A stretch of DNA of 64,000 nt from contig OZ244842.1 of assembly GCA_965220835.1 (NCBI GenBank), positions 868,001-932,000 of the forward strand, written 5' to 3'. The position numbers were made by a program, and so were the translations under genes. Positions 25,426 to 33,820 of the stretch are shown piece after piece. The notes under the pieces are model-generated. The model had not been told where the DNA came from and did no database searches. It was given only the letters and a program-made list of their open reading frames with translations. Positions within the stretch are counted from its first letter, which is position 1. Every line of letters starts with the position of its first letter. Origin of the DNA: Azophilus sp965220835 (GTDB taxonomy: Bacteria; Pseudomonadota; Gammaproteobacteria; Pseudomonadales; Azotimanducaceae).

Positions 25426-26215
25426 AACAACCCGCTGGCCGGCCATGCTCGGCGCCTTGGCCCTGGCTTGGGTGGCTGGGCCGGCGCTGGCCGACCAGGC
25501 GGCGCTGATGGCGCTGCTGGCTGGCGAGTACAACAACAACGAGCAGGTCTGGCAGCAGGGCTTGGACGGTGGGGCCCTGAGCGTCCGCCGGCATTGGCGC
25601 TTTTCCGGGTCCAGCCATGCCCGGATGGAGCTGGCTATTGGTGAGGGCCAATCGGCCGCTGACGGGCCGATTTGGACGTTTGCCTTCGAGGCGAATCAAG
25701 AAGGGCTGGTTGCGGAGGTCTACGGAGCTTCGCCGTGCCGCTATGTGTGGCAGAGCACGCCCACTGGATTCCAGGGCCAAGCGGGAGAGGGCGCCTGCAC
25801 GGGATTGCCCACTCGGTTGAAAGTCGATGAGGCTTGGCTGGAAGCGGCTTGGCCCGAGGGCGCGGTGGAGCGGGCGCGGCGAGTGCGCCATTACCGAGGC
25901 TGGGTGGCGCTTAAGCGCAGCCGCCTGGACGCTGACGCGGCGGACGACAGTTACGTGTTTGTTTCCGAGGCGAGTTGGCACGACGAGGGCTTTCTGCTGC
26001 CGGTCCTTGATGATGGGCGGCCAACGGGCTACGCCGTCGAGCTGGCTCTGCTCACTTACCAGAACACGGGAACCCCGGTGCTGAAGCTGGGCGTCGTGGA
26101 CGCCGCGACCGGCGAAACCCTCAGCTACGCTTGGGCCGAGCCGGGTGCTGAACGCATTGGCATCAACCTGCGCTGGATTCAGGCCGGCCTGACCCGAGTG
26201 CGCGAGGCTCCCTAG
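25409..26215 (+). CDS. Exported CpcT/CpeT-like protein
   Basis: 268 aa from GTG 25409. The N-terminus has a signal peptide: MTKRPETTRW, hydrophobic MLGALALAWVAGPA, then ALADQ as a cleavage site. The mature part begins AALMALLAGEYNNNEQVWQQ, the pattern seen at the start of CpcT/CpeT (DUF1001) proteins, and CRYVWQSTPTGFQGQAGEGAC is in the expected Cys-flanked position. Cyanobacterial CpeT proteins are bilin lyases of calycin-like fold; homologues in other bacteria have no known role. It is last in the rightward unit from operator D. The C-terminal ~90 residues are not recognisable. Assignment is by pattern only. Confidence 0.6.
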   Translation: MTKRPETTRWPAMLGALALAWVAGPALADQAALMALLAGEYNNNEQVWQQGLDGGALSVRRHWRFSGSSHARMELAIGEGQSAADGPIWTFAFEANQEGLVAEVYGASPCRYVWQSTPTGFQGQAGEGACTGLPTRLKVDEAWLEAAWPEGAVERARRVRHYRGWVALKRSRLDADAADDSYVFVSEASWHDEGFLLPVLDDGRPTGYAVELALLTYQNTGTPVLKLGVVDAATGETLSYAWAEPGAERIGINLRWIQAGLTRVREAP

Positions 26216-27111
26216 GGGTCGCGGCGCTGCGGCGCTTCCTCGGTGCCTTCGCTGACGCGCTGGTAGTACATCCAACTGGTGACGTTGCGGCGGTCGTCGT
26301 CCAACGGCGGCGGTTCCCGATAGATCGGATAGTGGGCGGCAATCTCCTCCTTCATGGCGTCCGGCAGCGCGTCCCAGGACGACAGCCGCAGGCCTGAAGT
26401 GTGCATGTAAATGACGCCATCCCGGCCGCCCATCTTCATCCAGGGCAGCCAGTCGGACATCCTTGCCCAGCCCACGTGGCTGGTGGTCGAAGTGGCATCC
26501 CGGTCGAGCAGCTCATCCGCCTGGCCAAAGAAGTTGAACATCTCCGTGGCGTGGTAGGTGCCGCCCACCTCGGCCTGGAAGGCGCCGCCCAAGGGGTTGG
26601 GGTAGAACAGCGGCACGGTGCTGGTCTGGCGCCACAGGCCTTCTTCAATGTGGCCGGACCAGCGCATGGGCGCACCAGAGCGTTCCTTCTCATACATCGC
26701 GAAGTTCACCGGGTCGTTGGCAACGTGCAGCACGTCCACGGTCTCGCCGGTCCAAGGGTTGTCCCAGGTGGCCAGTGACTTGCCGGTGGCTGGATCCCGA
26801 TAGATCAGCAGCTCGCGGGAGACCAAGCGGAACCCGGATCCGCGCTCCGGATCCGTGTGCGCCACGCAGGCGCGCGTGTTCATGCCCTCCACGTCGAACA
26901 GATGGCGGTCTCGCTCGCCCTGCCTTCGCGAGTAAGCCCGTCCCTCCCACCAGAAGGTCGCTGGCTCGCCGTCCACCGTTGAGCACATGATCTTGCGGGC
27001 TATCTGCAAGGCATCCAGTGGATCTTCCGGGTTGAGCGCCTGGCCCGCCGCTGCGTGGGGGAGCGCTAGGGCCAAGGCGGCTGCGCACAGTTTGGCAATG
27101 AGATGGTTCAT
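26212..27111 (-). CDS. DUF1838 family exported protein
   Basis: 299 aa with a clear signal peptide (MNHLIAKLCAAALALALPHAAAGQA). The mature region has FWWEGRAYSRRQGERDRHLFDVEGMNTR, GFRLVSRELLIYRDPATG and YPNPLGGAFQAEVGGTYHATEMFNF, which match the DUF1838 family as I remember it. The family has no established function; members are often found beside oxidoreductases in catabolic clusters. AAGGAG lies nine bases before the ATG. It is the last gene after the TonB-dependent receptor and amine oxidase in the leftward unit from site E, and overlaps the stop of the convergent CpeT-like gene by four bases. Confidence 0.75.
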   Translation of the reverse strand: MNHLIAKLCAAALALALPHAAAGQALNPEDPLDALQIARKIMCSTVDGEPATFWWEGRAYSRRQGERDRHLFDVEGMNTRACVAHTDPERGSGFRLVSRELLIYRDPATGKSLATWDNPWTGETVDVLHVANDPVNFAMYEKERSGAPMRWSGHIEEGLWRQTSTVPLFYPNPLGGAFQAEVGGTYHATEMFNFFGQADELLDRDATSTTSHVGWARMSDWLPWMKMGGRDGVIYMHTSGLRLSSWDALPDAMKEEIAAHYPIYREPPPLDDDRRNVTSWMYYQRVSEGTEEAPQRRDP

Positions 27112-27157
27112 GTTTTAGGCTCCTTCAATATGGCGGGAATGTGGTGGGGCTGCGTGA

Positions 27158-28702
27158 TCAAACCGCCGCCCCTTGCAGGGCATCAAGCACTGCCGCTGCG
27201 GCCTCTTCACCGGATCGAATCGCACCTTCTACGCCCGGGGCGCTGGCGGTGTGTTCGCCTGCGAAGCGCAGGCCTGCGAAACGCACGGGCCCGGCGGGCC
27301 GGCGCACGGCGGCGCGCCACTGCGCGACCTGTCCGGGCGGCCAGGCTGCGTAGGCGCCGCCGGCGAACGGGTCCGCACCCCAGGCGTGCCGCGCCAAATA
27401 GCGAACGCGGCCGGCCGAACTGGGCCGGATGCGCGCGAAGGTGGCCAAGGCGAGCTTGGCGAAAGCACTTTCGTCCAAGGCATCAAGGGCCACGGCCCCG
27501 GAGCCGTTGATGAACGCCTTCAAGCCAATGCACTGGCCGGTTTCGGCGTGGATGCGCGGAAAGAGGCGCTCCAGCGGCGAGTCCGTCCACATTGCAGCCG
27601 GCAGCCCATCGTCCTCCCAAAAGGGGTCCGCATCGAACAGCGCCACCGTGACGCGCGTGTAAGCCGCTTCGGCGATGACGCGGCGTTGGGTGGCGTCCAA
27701 AGGCAGCTCGAGCCGCACGTTGCGCAAGGCGGGCAGGGGTAGGGTGCAGATGCAGTTGCGAGCGCTCAGCTCGGTGCCATCCGCCAGCTGCACCCTGACT
27801 AGGGCCTTGTTTGCGGAAATGGCCGTCACGACGCTGCGGTAGCGCATTGCGCTGCCGAGTTGGGTGGCGAGGCAGCGCGCTAGCGCGCCGGTGCCAGCCT
27901 TGATGCTGCCGACCCCGGTTTCCTCGCGAAAAAGGAGCGCGCTGCGCCACCACCCCAGGACGCTCACCGCATCGCTGTGGTTGTGGTTGCCGGCCACGTT
28001 GACCAGCCTCATGGCTGCTTCGGATGCGCCCCGGGCGCGCAGCTCGTCGCTGATCGCGCGATCAAGGGAGCGGGCCCTGGGTGCATCCCAGTCAACTGTT
28101 CGGGCCAGCGGAATGTCGGAGCCCAGGTAGTGAGTCTCCAAGAGGCCGGGAAGCACTTGGCGCTCGGCGCCGGTTAGCTGATTTGCGGGTGAATCAGGCC
28201 AGGCGCTGGCGTCGAGGGTTTGCCCGTTGACGTGCAAGGTCAGCCCCGATGAGCGCTGGCTCACGAAAGGTGCCACCTGCAAGCCGCAAGCCTTCACCAA
28301 CGCACGCGTACGGGTGTAGGAGTCGCCGATCTCCAATGCGCCGAATTCGGCTCGGTCCGGCAGGCTGAAAGCCGTGTAGGCGCGGCCACCGGGGCGCTCC
28401 CGAGCTTCCAACACCAATGGTCGTAAACCGGTGCCAGCAAGGTGGCGGGCGGCGGCGAGGCCGGCTAGCCCGCCACCTAGCACCAGCACATCGGCATCGG
28501 CTTGGTCGCGGGTTAGCCCGCGCCCAAGCCCGCTGCTGGATGCCAGAATGCCAAGACCGAGGGCCTTGCAAGCCGTACGCCGATTGATCGCCCGCGAACC
28601 TTCGGTGCGCGATGGCGTTTCGTTATCGCGAAGCTCCGGTTCAGTATGCCGAGTTCCCAAGGGAAAAGAGCATCCCGCACTTGAACGGCTATCCGTCGGC
28701 AA
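27158..28702 (-). CDS. Flavin amine oxidase family protein with Tat-like signal
   Basis: Up to 514 aa from a TTG at 28702; the start is uncertain because no good RBS is visible. Residues ~40-60 read INRRTACKALGLGILASSSG, a twin-arginine-type signal. The FAD-binding site is VLVLGGGLAGLAAARHLAGTG followed by VLEARERPGGRAYT, the classic monoamine-oxidase/phytoene-desaturase motif, and the C-terminus has FAGEHTASAPGVEGAIRSGE. It would oxidise an amine or another C-N or C-C bond in the periplasm. The gene lies 11 bp after the TonB-dependent receptor, so it is co-transcribed. Codons 22-37 correspond to a 45-bp segment nearly repeated upstream of the ApbE gene (41323-41367). Confidence 0.85.
   Translation of the reverse strand: MPTDSRSSAGCSFPLGTRHTEPELRDNETPSRTEGSRAINRRTACKALGLGILASSSGLGRGLTRDQADADVLVLGGGLAGLAAARHLAGTGLRPLVLEARERPGGRAYTAFSLPDRAEFGALEIGDSYTRTRALVKACGLQVAPFVSQRSSGLTLHVNGQTLDASAWPDSPANQLTGAERQVLPGLLETHYLGSDIPLARTVDWDAPRARSLDRAISDELRARGASEAAMRLVNVAGNHNHSDAVSVLGWWRSALLFREETGVGSIKAGTGALARCLATQLGSAMRYRSVVTAISANKALVRVQLADGTELSARNCICTLPLPALRNVRLELPLDATQRRVIAEAAYTRVTVALFDADPFWEDDGLPAAMWTDSPLERLFPRIHAETGQCIGLKAFINGSGAVALDALDESAFAKLALATFARIRPSSAGRVRYLARHAWGADPFAGGAYAAWPPGQVAQWRAAVRRPAGPVRFAGLRFAGEHTASAPGVEGAIRSGEEAAAAVLDALQGAAV
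28593..28637 (-). repeat. 45-bp dispersed element, copy 1
   Basis: Identical at 38 of 45 positions, without gaps, to 41323-41367 when read in the direction of the downstream gene. Both copies contain GGAGCTTCGCG at one end and ACCGAAGGTTCGCG at the other. Translated, both encode ELR..ETP.RTEGSR just before an export signal. Confidence 0.8.
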
Positions 28703-28713
28703 GCTGCAAACCG

Positions 28714-31194
28714 CTAAAGATGTACCGCTAGGCTGACGCCGACATAGGTGTCGCGACGCGGCGCGACGGCAAAGTTGCGCCGGAACGCCTCGGGTTCCGC
28801 GTAGCGGAGCACGTTGTAGGCGCTGTCTTCGCCGTTCAGATTGCGGCCGAAGAGGCGGATTGAGTAGCGGTCGCTGACCAATCCAATGCGGGCGTTCAGA
28901 ACGCCCGTGTCACCGGTCTCAGCGAGATTGTGCACTTGAGCGAACTTGCTCGACTCGAACAGGTAGCTCACTCCGCCGTACCACTCCCAGCGGCCGTTCG
29001 CGAGGGGCCGCCGATACTCAATGTCGGCAAAAATCTGATGGTCAGCCGTGCGCGGCACCTGCTGGCCTTCAATCGAGCCAAAGAGGGACTGGCACCGATC
29101 GACGTCTGGAAACTGGTCCCCGGTTGAGCAGTTGACGGCGCGATCGTCGAGCGCGTCGAGCAGCACGCCTTGGTTCTGGTCGAATCCGCTCGTGTACTCG
29201 GCGTCGGTCCAAGCGTAGTTGAGCCGCATGGTGAGGCCCGGCAGTTCGCTTGGCGTCAGCAGCAGCTCGGCCTCCAGGCCATTGATGTCCGCGTCGCCGG
29301 CGTTCACTGTGGCGGATTGCGCGTTTTGGCCTGCCTGCACGTTCTGCGTCAATTGATAGCCCGTCAGCTCGTTGAAGTAGAGCGCCACGTTGGCCCGCAC
29401 TTGGCCATCCGCCAGCACGCTTTTTGCACCCACCTCAATGCTCTTGACGTCTTCTTCATCGTAGGTGGGCACACCGGCTTCAATGGCCACCGTGCTATTG
29501 AAGCCGCCGGGCTTGGTGCCCTCCGCGTAAGCGATGTAGAGCAGGTGGTTGTCCGTCGGCTGCCAGTCGAGGGTCAGCCGCGGCAGGAAGCCGTCAAAGC
29601 TTGACGAACTGACCACCGGGGCCGATGCGGGCGCGCCAAGGTTTTGAACGATGGCGCGTTGGTCAATGTCCTCATCCTGATAGCGCCCCTCAAGCGTCAC
29701 GGTGAAGTTCTCTGCGAGATCGAAGGAAACCAAGCCAAATACTGCCGCGTTCTCAATCTCGATTCGGTTGACGTCCCTTGGCACCACGACGTTCGGACCG
29801 AAGTAGGGCAAGGGCGTCATGGATTCGCAAACGGGGTTAGCCGCGCAGACGGCCTGCATGCGCTGGAATTCCCGCTCCCACTTGGGCGTGGCTAGTGCCT
29901 GCTGTTCTGCGGAAACCTCGCGGGTGTCCCGTGTCGTCCTGTCCTGCTTGAAGTAGTAGGCGCCAATGAGGCCCCGCGCCCGCTCGGCTTCGAAGGAAAG
30001 CTGCACTTCCTGCGACCAATCATCCGTTTCGCTGGCGTTGGAATTGGTGAAGTCGGCCATGTTGCCGGAGTAGCCGTAAAGGAATGGCGGGCCGTCGGCA
30101 AACCCGCCGTATGCGAAGCCGTTGGGCGTGAAATTCGACACCTGAAAGGAGGTGGGCTGATAGTCCCCGTCGTATATTTCCGCTTGGTCCCGCTCGCTGT
30201 ATCCGGCGATGTAGGTGAGCTGCAAGCGATCGCTGATATCGTAATCCGCCCTGAAGCTCAACTGCAGGTTGTCGTCAGATAGGCCGGCGTTGGGTGCTTG
30301 CACTGGCCAATCGATGTTGATGTCGCCAGCCTTGACCACGCCGCAGAAGTAACGGCCGGCGCCGCCATACAGAGCGCCGTCGTCCGGGTAGCAGTTGTTG
30401 TTGAAGTAGCGCGAGGCGAAGATGGCGGGATGTCCGTCATCGCGTTCCGCGTAATAGCCCCGGGCGCGAATGGACAGCCGCTCGTTGGGATCGAAAGTGA
30501 GTACCCCGGAAATCGAACGGGATTCCTGCTCGCCGATGTCCTTGCCGTCGAACTGGTTTTTCACGTGGCCGCCCATTTCATAGTGCCGAATGGTCAACCC
30601 GCCGGCTAGATTGTCACCGATCGGCCCAGATAGGGAGGCATGCACGAGAAACTCCTCGTCGCCTGCCGCTTCAGCCTTGATGCTGGCGCGCATTTCCTCG
30701 CCCGGCGAACGGGTTACGATGTTGATGGCACCGGCGTAGCTGTTGCGGCCGTACAGTGCGCTTTGCGGACCCTTGACGATCTCGATGCGCTCCACATCGC
30801 CGAGGTCGTAGTCGTCAATGGAACCCGACACATAGACGCCGTCGATGAAGTAGGAGACGCCCGAGGCGCCCAGGATGCTGGCTTGCCCACGAATCACCGG
30901 GCGGTTGGCGCCCCGGGTGAATTCAGAGTCAAACAACAGCCCGGCGGTCATTTTTGAGATGTCGGCCAGGCTTTGTGCCCCAAAGTCCTCGATTTGATCG
31001 GCCGTGACCGCGGTGATGGCCACCGGCGTGTCCTGCAAGGTCTCAGTGCGTTTGCGCGCGGTGACCAAAATCTCCTCGATTGGGCCGCTCGCTTCGGCGG
31101 TTGCGGGTGTGCCTTGGGCCACCGCAGCGCTTGGAACGAGCACGGTTAGTGCCGCAAGGCAGGTGGCTAGCGATCGAAATCTGCAAAACGTCAT
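28714..31194 (-). CDS. TonB-dependent outer-membrane receptor
   Basis: 826 aa from the ATG at 31194, which has AAGGAGG upstream. Signal peptide MTFCRFRSLATCLAALTVL ending PSAAVAQ; a TonB-box-like EEILVTARKR follows, then the plug domain (QDTPVAITAVTADQIEDF, RGQASILGASGVSYFIDGVY, VERIEIVKGPQSALYGRNSYAG). The barrel occupies the remainder and ends in a short strand with aromatic residues (TYVGVSLAVHL). It belongs to the large 'iron complex/other substrate' class common in oligotrophic bacteria and is probably the outer-membrane uptake route for the compound degraded by the island. It heads the leftward unit from site E. Confidence 0.95.
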   Translation of the reverse strand: MTFCRFRSLATCLAALTVLVPSAAVAQGTPATAEASGPIEEILVTARKRTETLQDTPVAITAVTADQIEDFGAQSLADISKMTAGLLFDSEFTRGANRPVIRGQASILGASGVSYFIDGVYVSGSIDDYDLGDVERIEIVKGPQSALYGRNSYAGAINIVTRSPGEEMRASIKAEAAGDEEFLVHASLSGPIGDNLAGGLTIRHYEMGGHVKNQFDGKDIGEQESRSISGVLTFDPNERLSIRARGYYAERDDGHPAIFASRYFNNNCYPDDGALYGGAGRYFCGVVKAGDINIDWPVQAPNAGLSDDNLQLSFRADYDISDRLQLTYIAGYSERDQAEIYDGDYQPTSFQVSNFTPNGFAYGGFADGPPFLYGYSGNMADFTNSNASETDDWSQEVQLSFEAERARGLIGAYYFKQDRTTRDTREVSAEQQALATPKWEREFQRMQAVCAANPVCESMTPLPYFGPNVVVPRDVNRIEIENAAVFGLVSFDLAENFTVTLEGRYQDEDIDQRAIVQNLGAPASAPVVSSSSFDGFLPRLTLDWQPTDNHLLYIAYAEGTKPGGFNSTVAIEAGVPTYDEEDVKSIEVGAKSVLADGQVRANVALYFNELTGYQLTQNVQAGQNAQSATVNAGDADINGLEAELLLTPSELPGLTMRLNYAWTDAEYTSGFDQNQGVLLDALDDRAVNCSTGDQFPDVDRCQSLFGSIEGQQVPRTADHQIFADIEYRRPLANGRWEWYGGVSYLFESSKFAQVHNLAETGDTGVLNARIGLVSDRYSIRLFGRNLNGEDSAYNVLRYAEPEAFRRNFAVAPRRDTYVGVSLAVHL

Positions 31195-31354
31195 GGCGGT
31201 CCTCCTTGATTGGACTTCTTTCTCAAAATCTCCAGTTTCCCTTTTTCGGGTTTCCCTTGAGTACTTCCCTTGAACCCAGTTCAGGCGCCGCGCCGCAGGA
31301 TTGCGCACCGGAAGAACTCCGCAAGTCACTGCCACTAGCAGCCAAGCGCCTTAA

Positions 31355-31383
31355 TTGACATAATGATACATGTTTAATACAAA
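31355..31383 (+). promoter_or_regulatory. Promoter with operator site E
   Basis: A consensus -35 TTGACA (31355-31360) and a -10 TACAAA (31378-31383) are separated by 17 bp; the motif TAATGATACATGTTTA (31361-31376) fills the spacer. It drives the rightward lipocalin-like gene and lies about 170 bp upstream of the divergent TonB receptor ATG. This is the most degenerate of the five motif copies, with a good left half and a weak right half. Confidence 0.6.
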
Positions 31384-31457
31384 TTGCAAGGGCTACGGGA
31401 CATCCTGCACCGGAAAGGCTCCCGCAGAGACTGATAACATCCCCGCAAGGAGGAACC

Positions 31458-31904
31458 ATGGGCAACATTCGATCCGGCATGCCCGTGCTGGCCCGCCACG
31501 AGGGCGAATGGTTGGGCGAGTACATTCACATTGACCCTGACGGCACGGTTCAGGACCGCCACGCTTCACACTTGGCCTGCACCTTCCCGGCTTCGGGGCC
31601 ATTCGATTACTTCCAGACCAACACCTACACTTGGCCGGACGGCAAGCGCGAGCGCATCGAATTCCCTGCCGTCTATCGGGACGGCCGCATTTGGTGGGAC
31701 AACGAGCGAATCGTCGGCTCCGCGTGGGAAGTGGATGAGCGCACCATCGTGCTCAACTGGTCGCGCAAGGACATGCCGGGCAGCTACCTCTACGAGATGA
31801 TCCAGATCAACGAAGGCAACGATCGCCGCGGGCGCACCTGGCACTGGTTCGTGGATGACGAGTTGATCCGCAGGACTTGCATCAAGGAACATCGAACCGC
31901 CTGA
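31458..31904 (+). CDS. Small lipocalin-like protein (resembles DUF3598)
   Basis: 148 aa, ATG at 31458 preceded by AAGGAGGAACC. LARHEGEWLGEYIHIDPDG, then DRHASHLACTFP and RIEFPAVYRDGRIWWDNERIVGSAWEVDE suggest a small antiparallel beta-barrel of the lipocalin/calycin type, similar to DUF3598 proteins (the clan that contains phycobilin lyases of CpcS type). There is no signal peptide. It is the only gene rightward of operator E and stands opposite the TonB receptor. A ligand-binding or isomerase role is possible; the assignment rests on overall pattern only. Confidence 0.6.
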   Translation: MGNIRSGMPVLARHEGEWLGEYIHIDPDGTVQDRHASHLACTFPASGPFDYFQTNTYTWPDGKRERIEFPAVYRDGRIWWDNERIVGSAWEVDERTIVLNWSRKDMPGSYLYEMIQINEGNDRRGRTWHWFVDDELIRRTCIKEHRTA

Positions 31905-32028
31905 AACCAGGCCGCAGGGTTAACGAACGCTGCGCAACGCCTGATCAGAGGCAACCATGCACCGGCACGCCCTCGGGCAAGCAATTCGGATGCGGGAAGG
32001 CCTGATCCCAAATCGGCCGTAGCGGACG

Positions 32029-32520
32029 TCAACGGGCAGTTCGGCGCGGCGCATGCTTCAACGGCAGCACTGTGGTGTACTTGATGCGCTCCATGGCAAA
32101 GCTTGAGCTCACGTCCGACAGGTCGATAGAGCGGATCAGGCGTTGGTAGAAATCATCGTAGGCGGCAATGTCGGGCACGACCACGCGCATCAGGTAATCA
32201 ACGTCGCCGCTCATCCGATACAGCTCAATGACCTCCGGGAACGCCGCCACGGTCTTGGCGAACGTCTCCAGCCATTGCCTGTTGTGCTGATTGGTGCGAA
32301 TGGTGACGAAGGCGTCCACGCCCACATTGAGGTGGTCGCGGTCCAGCAGCGCCACCCGCCGGGTGATGACGCCCGCTCTTTCCAGGTTCTGAATGCGCCG
32401 CCAGCAGGGCGTTGTGCTCAAGCCAACCGCCTCGGCGACTTCCGCTGTGGATAGCGTGGCATCGTGCTGAAGCAGATCAAGTATCTTGATGTCGGTGCGG
32501 TCCAAGGCGAGGGCCTGCAT
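32029..32520 (-). CDS. Lrp/AsnC family transcriptional regulator
   Basis: 163 aa. N-terminal helix-turn-helix (residues ~7-60) LDRTDIKILDLLQHDATLST, AEVAEAVGLSTTPCWRRIQ, followed by the RAM/AsnC effector domain VDAFVTIRTNQHNRQW, with SGDVDYLMRVVVPDIAAYDDF as its signature. Such proteins usually sense amino acids and often autoregulate. It is transcribed leftward with an unusually AT-rich upstream region. It lies just outside the operator-bearing island and no island-type motif is present at its promoter. Confidence 0.95.
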   Translation of the reverse strand: MQALALDRTDIKILDLLQHDATLSTAEVAEAVGLSTTPCWRRIQNLERAGVITRRVALLDRDHLNVGVDAFVTIRTNQHNRQWLETFAKTVAAFPEVIELYRMSGDVDYLMRVVVPDIAAYDDFYQRLIRSIDLSDVSSSFAMERIKYTTVLPLKHAPRRTAR

Positions 32521-32549
32521 GAGTGCGTTACCTCCAGCATGGGCCGGTT

Positions 32550-32650
32550 CTCGGCCCGTCCATCATCAGTTTTTTTAGAATTAATTTCCACTGAATGTAG
32601 ATTTTAGCGTAAAGATTGGAACATTTTGCCCCAACAATTGGGATACAGTT
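32550..32650. promoter_or_regulatory. AT-rich divergent regulatory region upstream of the Lrp/AsnC gene
   Basis: Between the Lrp/AsnC gene and the DUF6356-like gene, about 32565-32625 is strikingly AT-rich for this genome (TTTTTTTAGAATTAATTTCC, then GTAGATTTTAGCG), as expected for Lrp-type wrapping or autoregulation sites. I see no clean promoter hexamer pair. A short inverted repeat CCCAA-CAA-TTGGG lies near 32630. Confidence 0.45.
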
Positions 32651-32679
32651 TTCGCTACCGACCCGATGGTTGAAACCAA

Positions 32680-32913
32680 ATGAACCCATTGAGCGAGCAC
32701 TTGCGGGCGGTTGGCGAAACCTATCCGCAACACCTAGTAAAAGCCACGGGCTTCGCGGTCGCCATGCTGGCCGGCGGCATTGCCTGTTTGTTGCATGGGC
32801 TTCTTCCCTTCTTGTTCGTCAAGACCGGCAGCGATTGCATCCGCCGGTTGCATGAAGAGATGGTGGAGAATCGCACCAAGCGGCCTGTTGCCGAAGCGCC
32901 AAGGGCTGCCTGA
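32680..32913 (+). CDS. DUF6356-like small membrane protein
   Basis: 77 aa. NPLSEHLRAVGETYPQHL followed by a hydrophobic stretch (FAVAMLAGGIACLLHGLLPFLFV) and KTGSDCIRRLHEEM matches the pattern of the DUF6356 family: short proteins with one transmembrane segment and a conserved HxxxxGE(S/T)Y region. The function is unknown. It is transcribed divergently from the Lrp/AsnC regulator. Confidence 0.65.
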   Translation: MNPLSEHLRAVGETYPQHLVKATGFAVAMLAGGIACLLHGLLPFLFVKTGSDCIRRLHEEMVENRTKRPVAEAPRAA

Positions 32914-33097
32914 CGCAGAACGCGCTGCGTTGGGAGGCCGAAGCGCTGGCGCACAGCCTGCAAGTCGTGCGGCCCGCTGCCAGCGCTTCGTGCGGCCCAC
33001 TGCCAGCGCCAAAAATAGAGTGGCGGAACTTGGTGCTCGGGCCTGTTCGATGAGGTTGTGCCCGGCGATGTGCCGCAATGCTGCTAGAATCATCGCC

Positions 33098-33649
33098 ATG
33101 AGAACGGCAGCGCGGATACTGACCTGTGGTTTTGGCTGGGCGCTTGCCTTGGTGGCGTCTGCTGCGGAGTCGCCAGTCTGGATTGTGCTGGGCAGCTACC
33201 AAAACGCTGGCAATGCTGAAGCGGCCAGGCAGCTGCCGGCCTCAGAGGTGTTGGAGCCGCTGCAGGTGAGGGCCTTTGACACATCCGCCGGTCGTTGGCA
33301 TCGGCTGCTGCTCGGCCCTTTCGAGACGCTTGGCGAAGGCATGGCGATGCTGGCGGAGGCGCGCGGCAGAGGGCATGCGGACGCTTGGCTGTTGGCTGGG
33401 CACGAAGGCGAAGCGCCTCTCAGCGACGCCACTTCGGGCACGGCAGCTGACGCCACGCTTCCCGCATACGCCGACGATGGCCTTGAGGATTGGGAGCGGT
33501 TCGATCCCTACGGCGATCTTGGCGAATGGGAGGATTTGCCCCCGCTGCCCGAAACCGATGTGCATCTCTTGAGCGAGCAGCACAAAACCCCGGTCAGTGA
33601 GCCCCCACCCGGCTACCAGCTGCACAAGCTGAGACGTAGCGGCAGCTGA
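33098..33649 (+). CDS. Exported protein with SPOR-like domain
   Basis: 183 aa from the ATG at 33098. The N-terminal MRTAARILTCGFGWALALVA SAAE is a signal peptide. The next ~75 residues, SPVWIVLGSYQNAGNAEAAR through HRLLLGPFETLGEGMAML, have the length and spacing of a SPOR peptidoglycan-binding domain (W/Y-V-x-L-G-S-Y ... GPF). The C-terminal ~80 residues are acidic and low-complexity. A role in cell-wall or division-site binding is inferred. An upstream in-frame ATG at 33068 is an alternative start, but neither has a convincing RBS. Confidence 0.65.
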   Translation: MRTAARILTCGFGWALALVASAAESPVWIVLGSYQNAGNAEAARQLPASEVLEPLQVRAFDTSAGRWHRLLLGPFETLGEGMAMLAEARGRGHADAWLLAGHEGEAPLSDATSGTAADATLPAYADDGLEDWERFDPYGDLGEWEDLPPLPETDVHLLSEQHKTPVSEPPPGYQLHKLRRSGS

Positions 33650-33771
33650 TCCTGACCGCAACTGCCTAATGGGCGTATAGGTTTAGCCGCAATTTCGGAG
33701 CCTTGGGGCTTTAGCAGGCGCGCAGTTTCGCGCCATCGCAATTGCAAGGGCACCCGCGCAGCGGATGCACG

Positions 33772-33800
33772 TTCAGCACAGCAAGGGTAAACGATAGAAT
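33772..33800 (+). promoter_or_regulatory. Putative promoter of tRNA-Arg
   Basis: TTCAGC (33772-33777) and TAGAAT (33795-33800) are 17 bp apart and are followed by a GC-rich discriminator (GCCCCC), typical of stringently controlled stable-RNA promoters. The predicted start is about 14 bases before the tRNA. Confidence 0.55.
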
Positions 33801-33820
33801 GCCCCCTGTCTCAAGCGCAT

